Positions 1-5,021 of a stretch of DNA of 5,021 nucleotides are shown here, one piece after another. Under the pieces are notes generated by a model. That model saw only the letters and a program-made list of their open reading frames with translations, ran no database searches and was not told the origin of the DNA. The DNA comes from Bacteroidales bacterium UBA1253. GTDB lineage: Bacteria > Bacteroidota > Bacteroidia > Bacteroidales > Paludibacteraceae. The stretch spans positions 24,403-29,423 of the forward strand of contig DBVX01000008.1 of the NCBI GenBank assembly GCA_002308815.1. Direction: 5' to 3'. The number at the start of each line of letters is the position of its first letter. Position 1 is the stretch's first letter. The translations under genes and the position numbers were made by a program.

Positions 1-1380
1 CCCCGCCGCATCTATTCGCCTACCAACCGGGTTCTTCCCGGCTCGGAGGACTACTATTCGCTACTGTCGCTCAACAGCGACGGGTCGGTCAGTCTGACGG
101 GCGTGAACGAATACCACCGTATGGGTGAGCGGTTGCATAACGCGGTTGTGCGGGTCAATTCGACCTCCTCGGTGACGCTGGTCAGCGGCACGTGGACAGG
201 CAATTCGCGCGATGACATCCTGCAAGGCTATGACCGCAGTGCCATTGACAAGCACGGTACACATACGCTGCTGGTCTGCTGCGCCAATCTGGAGTACTAC
301 CTCGTGGAGAATCTCGGTACAGGCTACGGCCCCGCCGACTACAGCGAACATCAGGCGCAACGCCGGAAGGTGAGTCAGGCTCTGGCAATGATTGACGCCG
401 ACATATACGGTCTGGTGGAGGTGGAGATGGGTCAGTCCGCACTACGGGAGATAGCCGCCGACCTGACAAAAGCGACGGGCAGGGTATTCACGTATATTGA
501 AGACGGCACAAGCACCAACGGCAGTTATACCAAGTCGGGCTATGTGTATTGTGCACAGACGGTTGCGCCCTACGGCGACATACGGACCAACAACAGCGGT
601 GTGAGAAACCGCAAGCAGTTGCAGTGCTTCGAGGAGAAAGCGACGGGCGAAAGGTTCATCTTCAGCATCAACCATTTCAAAGCCAAATCGGGCAGTGGTG
701 CAGGCGACAATGCCGACCAGGGGGACGGTCAGAGTTCCTACAACGGCGACCGTGTAAGGGAAGCGCGCTCTGTGCTTGATGAGTACGAAAGTTTCCGCTA
801 TTTCATTGATGACGAGGATATGCTGGTGATGGGCGACCTGAACGCCTACGCGATGGAGGATCCCATCCGCGTGCTGACCGACTACGGGATGACCGACCTG
901 CACCGCTACTGCCACAAAGACAGCAGTTACAGTTACACTTATCGCGGTGAGGCGGGCTATCTGGATCATGCTTTGGCTTCCGCCACGATGCTCCCGCAGG
1001 TGACGGGTATGACTGCCTACCATATCAATGCCGACGAGAGCGACAGTTTCACCTACGACAAGTCGGACGACGGAACGATGTTCCGATACTCCGACCACGA
1101 TCCTGTACTGGTCGGACTGAACCTCTCCGCCGCCAAAGGGAATACGGAAGCGGAGGTGGTCAGCAATCCCGATATGCTGTTCGGGGACGGCTACTTGAGC
1201 GTGTACAATGCCGCTGGCGGACATCTGCGTGTGTATGACATGCAGGGCAGGCTCGTGTATGAGAATGCCGTCGCCACGGAAACATACACACTGCCTGTCG
1301 CCGATTGGGCGGCAGGAATCTATATCATCCACCTGTTTGCTGACGGGCAGGTGAAACACAGAAAAGTGATAGTGCGCTAA
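1..1380 (+). CDS. Secreted EEP-family (ExeM/NucH-like) nuclease with type IX sorting domain, 5' partial
   Basis: The frame is open from base 1 with no stop, so the true start lies upstream; the GTG at 103 is only an internal Val codon. Numbering the 459 visible residues from base 1, residues about 5-80 resemble the accessory region before the catalytic domain in ExeM-like nucleases (a PTNRVLPG segment, then a small beta-rich stretch). The EEP (DNase I-like) domain spans about 88-380. Its key residues look intact: N96 in ANLEYY, E140/E142 in LVEVE, N224-H225 in NHFKAKSG, D279 and N281 in MGDLNAY, D322-H323 in YLDHAL, and D365-H366 in SDHDP. This supports a metal-dependent phosphodiesterase, probably degrading extracellular DNA for nutrients, for phosphate or to disperse matrix; nucleic acid as substrate is inferred from the family. 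Residues about 380-459 form a C-terminal sorting domain, implying export by the type IX system. The signal peptide would be upstream and is not visible. ligA follows after 12 bases. Confidence 0.88.
   Translation, partial: PRRIYSPTNRVLPGSEDYYSLLSLNSDGSVSLTGVNEYHRMGERLHNAVVRVNSTSSVTLVSGTWTGNSRDDILQGYDRSAIDKHGTHTLLVCCANLEYYLVENLGTGYGPADYSEHQAQRRKVSQALAMIDADIYGLVEVEMGQSALREIAADLTKATGRVFTYIEDGTSTNGSYTKSGYVYCAQTVAPYGDIRTNNSGVRNRKQLQCFEEKATGERFIFSINHFKAKSGSGAGDNADQGDGQSSYNGDRVREARSVLDEYESFRYFIDDEDMLVMGDLNAYAMEDPIRVLTDYGMTDLHRYCHKDSSYSYTYRGEAGYLDHALASATMLPQVTGMTAYHINADESDSFTYDKSDDGTMFRYSDHDPVLVGLNLSAAKGNTEAEVVSNPDMLFGDGYLSVYNAAGGHLRVYDMQGRLVYENAVATETYTLPVADWAAGIYIIHLFADGQVKHRKVIVR
1138..1377 (+). 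other. Por-type (type IX secretion) C-terminal sorting domain coding region
   Basis: The last 80 or so residues of the nuclease follow the pattern of a type A Por secretion sorting domain. A short strand (YLSVYNAAG) is followed by the LRVYDMQGRLVYE segment, which matches the typical 'v.iyd..Grlv' core. Next come a polar stretch, then LPVADWAAGIYIIHL, matching the 'l.....GiYil.i' core, and finally a short basic end, KHRKVIVR. In Bacteroidota these domains direct folded cargo through the outer-membrane type IX translocon and are usually removed, with the cargo released or attached to A-LPS. The core motifs are visible in the sequence; actual secretion is inferred. Confidence 0.85.
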
Positions 1381-3419
<2,039 letters not shown>

Positions 3420-3423
3420 CGGC

Positions 3424-4389
3424 GTGAAACGGAATACGGTCATATTTGTCGCCCTGACGGTGCTGCTGTTGCTTCTGGCGGGACTGAACATCAGCGTGGG
3501 CAGCCGTTGGTTGTCGCCGTGGGGTGAACTGGCGGAGATAGAGAGGCATATCCTTCTGACGCTACGGCTTCCAAAGATGCTGACTGCCATACTGGCGGGG
3601 ATGGCGTTGTCGGTTAGCGGACTGATGATGCAGACGCTGTTCCGCAACCCGTTGGCAGGTCCCTATATATTAGGTGTGAGCAGTGGTGCGGGACTGGGTG
3701 TAGCGGTGGTCACGATAGGCGGAATGGGAGTCGGTCTGATGACCGGCGGAAGCAACCTGCTACTCACCACAGCGGCGATTGCGGGCAGTATGCTCACGTT
3801 GTTGCTCGTGCTGCTTATTGCGCGGCGCGTCAGGGATAATGTCAGCCTGCTCATTGTGGGTATGATGATTGGATCGATTGCAAGCGCGCTGGTAAACATT
3901 CTGCAGACTTTCGCCAATCCCGACGCGCTCAAACTGTTCATCACGTGGACTTTCGGAAGTTTGAACAGTGTCGGCTGGCAGGAAATACACGTCCTTGTTC
4001 CCATCATAGCGGCGGGTATGCTGTGTGCAGTTGCTCTGATTAAGCGGCTGGATGGCTTGCGGTTGGGAGAGAATTACGCGCGCGGACTGGGTATAGGTAT
4101 CGGTCAGACGCGGCTGCTGATTGTGGTGGCTACCGGTCTGCTGGCGGGCGGCGTGACTGTTTTCTGCGGACCGATAGCTTTCATCGGTGTGGCGGTTCCG
4201 CATATCGCGCGGGGGCTGCTGCGTACATCCGCCCATCGCCTCACATTGCCCGCAACGGCTTTGGTCGGAGCAGACCTGTTGCTTGTATGCGATATGCTGT
4301 GTAGCATGGGAACCTATCCGTTGCCCATATCGACAATGAGCGCGCTGTTCGGTGCGCCGATAATTATCTGGATTCTGTTGAAGAAATGA
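3424..4389 (+). CDS. FecCD/BtuC-family ABC importer permease (iron-siderophore, heme or cobalamin type)
   Basis: A complete 321-residue, very hydrophobic inner-membrane protein of the FecCD family; such permeases form a dimer that, with a BtuD-like ATPase and a binding protein, imports metal chelates or vitamin B12. The first membrane segment is at about 5-24. Family motifs follow in order: RLPKMLTAILAGMALSVSG then QTLFRNPLAGPYILGVSSGA (48-89), WTFGSL (175-180), the ATPase-coupling segment LGENYARGLGI (214-224), GPIAFIGVAVPHIAR (249-263), and the C-terminal PLPISTMSALFGAPIIIWIL (299-318). About nine or ten membrane helices fit. The substrate cannot be told from sequence. The start is GTG at 3424: the ligA stop codon lies in the same frame 12 bases upstream and no other start codon lies between, while the next Met (52) would remove the first helix. 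No Shine-Dalgarno sequence is visible. The stop overlaps the aroC start as ATGA. No ATPase or binding-protein gene is in the window. Confidence 0.95.
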   Translation: MKRNTVIFVALTVLLLLLAGLNISVGSRWLSPWGELAEIERHILLTLRLPKMLTAILAGMALSVSGLMMQTLFRNPLAGPYILGVSSGAGLGVAVVTIGGMGVGLMTGGSNLLLTTAAIAGSMLTLLLVLLIARRVRDNVSLLIVGMMIGSIASALVNILQTFANPDALKLFITWTFGSLNSVGWQEIHVLVPIIAAGMLCAVALIKRLDGLRLGENYARGLGIGIGQTRLLIVVATGLLAGGVTVFCGPIAFIGVAVPHIARGLLRTSAHRLTLPATALVGADLLLVCDMLCSMGTYPLPISTMSALFGAPIIIWILLKK

Positions 4390-5021
4390 ACACGTTCGGC
4401 GGACATTTTGCTTTCACCTCCTTCGGTGAGTCCCACGGCAAGGCTGTGGGCGGCGTGGTGGACGGCGTGCCTGCGGGAACGGTTGTCTCGCTCGCGATGA
4501 TACGCGATATGCTTGTCCGCAGGTCGGGCAAGGGGCAGGCGGGTGTATCTCCCCGCGCTGTAGGTGAAGAGGATAAGGTGGAATGGTTGAGCGGCGTTTG
4601 GGAAGAGGGTGACAGACTTATAGCCTTGGGCACGCCGATAGCCTTCCTTATCCGCAACCGTGACGCGAGAAGTCAGGACTATGAATGGCTGCGTCATTCG
4701 TTCCGCCCCGGACACGCCGACTACACCTATCAGGCGAAGTACTGCATCCGTGACCATCGCGGAGGGGGAAGGTCAAGCGCAAGGGAGACGGCATCACGAG
4801 TGGCTGCAGGCGCAATAGCCATGCAGTTATTGGAGAAACGGGGAATCTTTGTCCGCGCGCGGCTCATTCAAGTCGGTACGGAAACAGACCCCTCGAAGAT
4901 GGAGATATTGCTGCAAAAGGTTCAGCAGGCGGGCGATTCGATAGGCGGGATAGTCGGCTGTGAGGTAACAGGATCACCCGCAGGTGTTGGCGAGCCGCTG
5001 TTTGACAAGTTGCAGTCGCGG
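4386..5021 (+). CDS. aroC: Chorismate synthase AroC, 3' partial
   Basis: The frame runs open from ATG at 4386 to the right edge, giving 212 residues of a family usually about 350-400 long. AroC converts 5-enolpyruvylshikimate-3-phosphate to chorismate, the last step of the shikimate pathway, in the cytoplasm and with reduced FMN. The N-terminus NTFGGHFAFTSFGESHG is diagnostic: H17 in FGESHG is the conserved active-site histidine, and the segment to P29 fits the family's first signature. H110 in RPGHADYTY is the second conserved histidine, and RDHRGGGRSSARE (122-134) is the FMN-pocket signature. The start overlaps the permease stop as ATGA, suggesting translational coupling. Oddities: RRSGKGQAGVSPR (45-57) and EEGDRLIALGTP (73-84) replace the usual RRPGQ...R and EG-TTGTP forms, apparently with small insertions, and C120 stands where KYG-IRD is usual. 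The frame is unbroken, so the gene is probably functional. Confidence 0.96.
   Translation, partial: MNTFGGHFAFTSFGESHGKAVGGVVDGVPAGTVVSLAMIRDMLVRRSGKGQAGVSPRAVGEEDKVEWLSGVWEEGDRLIALGTPIAFLIRNRDARSQDYEWLRHSFRPGHADYTYQAKYCIRDHRGGGRSSARETASRVAAGAIAMQLLEKRGIFVRARLIQVGTETDPSKMEILLQKVQQAGDSIGGIVGCEVTGSPAGVGEPLFDKLQSR

Noticed and set aside
27..41. CCGGG-TTCTT-CCCGG inverted repeat
   Set aside because: Only 5 bp, inside the nuclease coding sequence with no T-run. This is expected by chance in GC-rich DNA.
103..105. GTG at 103 as the start of the nuclease gene
   Set aside because: The frame stays open to base 1, and the residues before it (PTNRVLPG) match the accessory region of ExeM-like nucleases. 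A secreted protein would also need a signal peptide, which is absent after this codon.
442..1359. 305-codon open frame on the - strand across the nuclease gene
   Set aside because: It lies wholly antisense to a gene with clear family motifs. Its product is rich in His, Val and Arg with no recognisable domain, as expected of a shadow frame in GC-rich DNA.
3760..4236. 158-codon open frame on the - strand across the permease gene
   Set aside because: Its composition (Gln, Asn, His, Arg rich) is what results from reading hydrophobic membrane-protein codons in reverse, and no domain is visible.

Overview
The window looks like ordinary chromosomal DNA from a moderately GC-rich member of the Bacteroidota, most likely Bacteroidales. 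Three things point there. The first gene ends in a Por-type (type IX secretion) sorting domain. The DNA ligase has lineage-style residues (a YRYY segment in domain Ia, and [12 protein letters not shown] in the BRCT domain, where many other bacteria have a GSK-type motif). The gene starts also lack recognisable Shine-Dalgarno sequences. I cannot name a genus.

All four genes lie on the + strand and are tightly packed. (1) Bases 1-1380 hold the 3' part of a secreted nuclease of the endonuclease/exonuclease/phosphatase (EEP) superfamily, open at the left edge and ending in a type IX sorting domain. (2) After 12 bases comes a complete NAD-dependent DNA ligase, ligA (1393-3414). (3) After 9 bases comes a complete FecCD/BtuC-type ABC importer permease (3424-4389), which starts at GTG. 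(4) Overlapping it by an ATGA is the 5' part of chorismate synthase, aroC (4386 to the right edge). The spacing suggests co-transcription, although a weak internal promoter-like sequence lies between ligA and the permease gene. No noncoding stretch is longer than 12 bases. I see no tRNA, rRNA, riboswitch, insertion sequence, CRISPR array or attachment site.

Functionally this is a mixed housekeeping cluster: extracellular DNA degradation, replication and repair, metallophore or cobalamin-type uptake, and aromatic amino acid synthesis. The genes do not form one obvious pathway, and I see no convincing evidence of a new defence or mobile system. The points most worth a second look are a perfect 11-bp inverted repeat with a 3-base loop just inside the ligA coding region, unusual loops around the expected FMN and substrate pocket of AroC, the permease gene coupled to aroC without a visible ATPase or binding-protein partner, and the permease start, which is either leaderless or lacks a ribosome-binding site.
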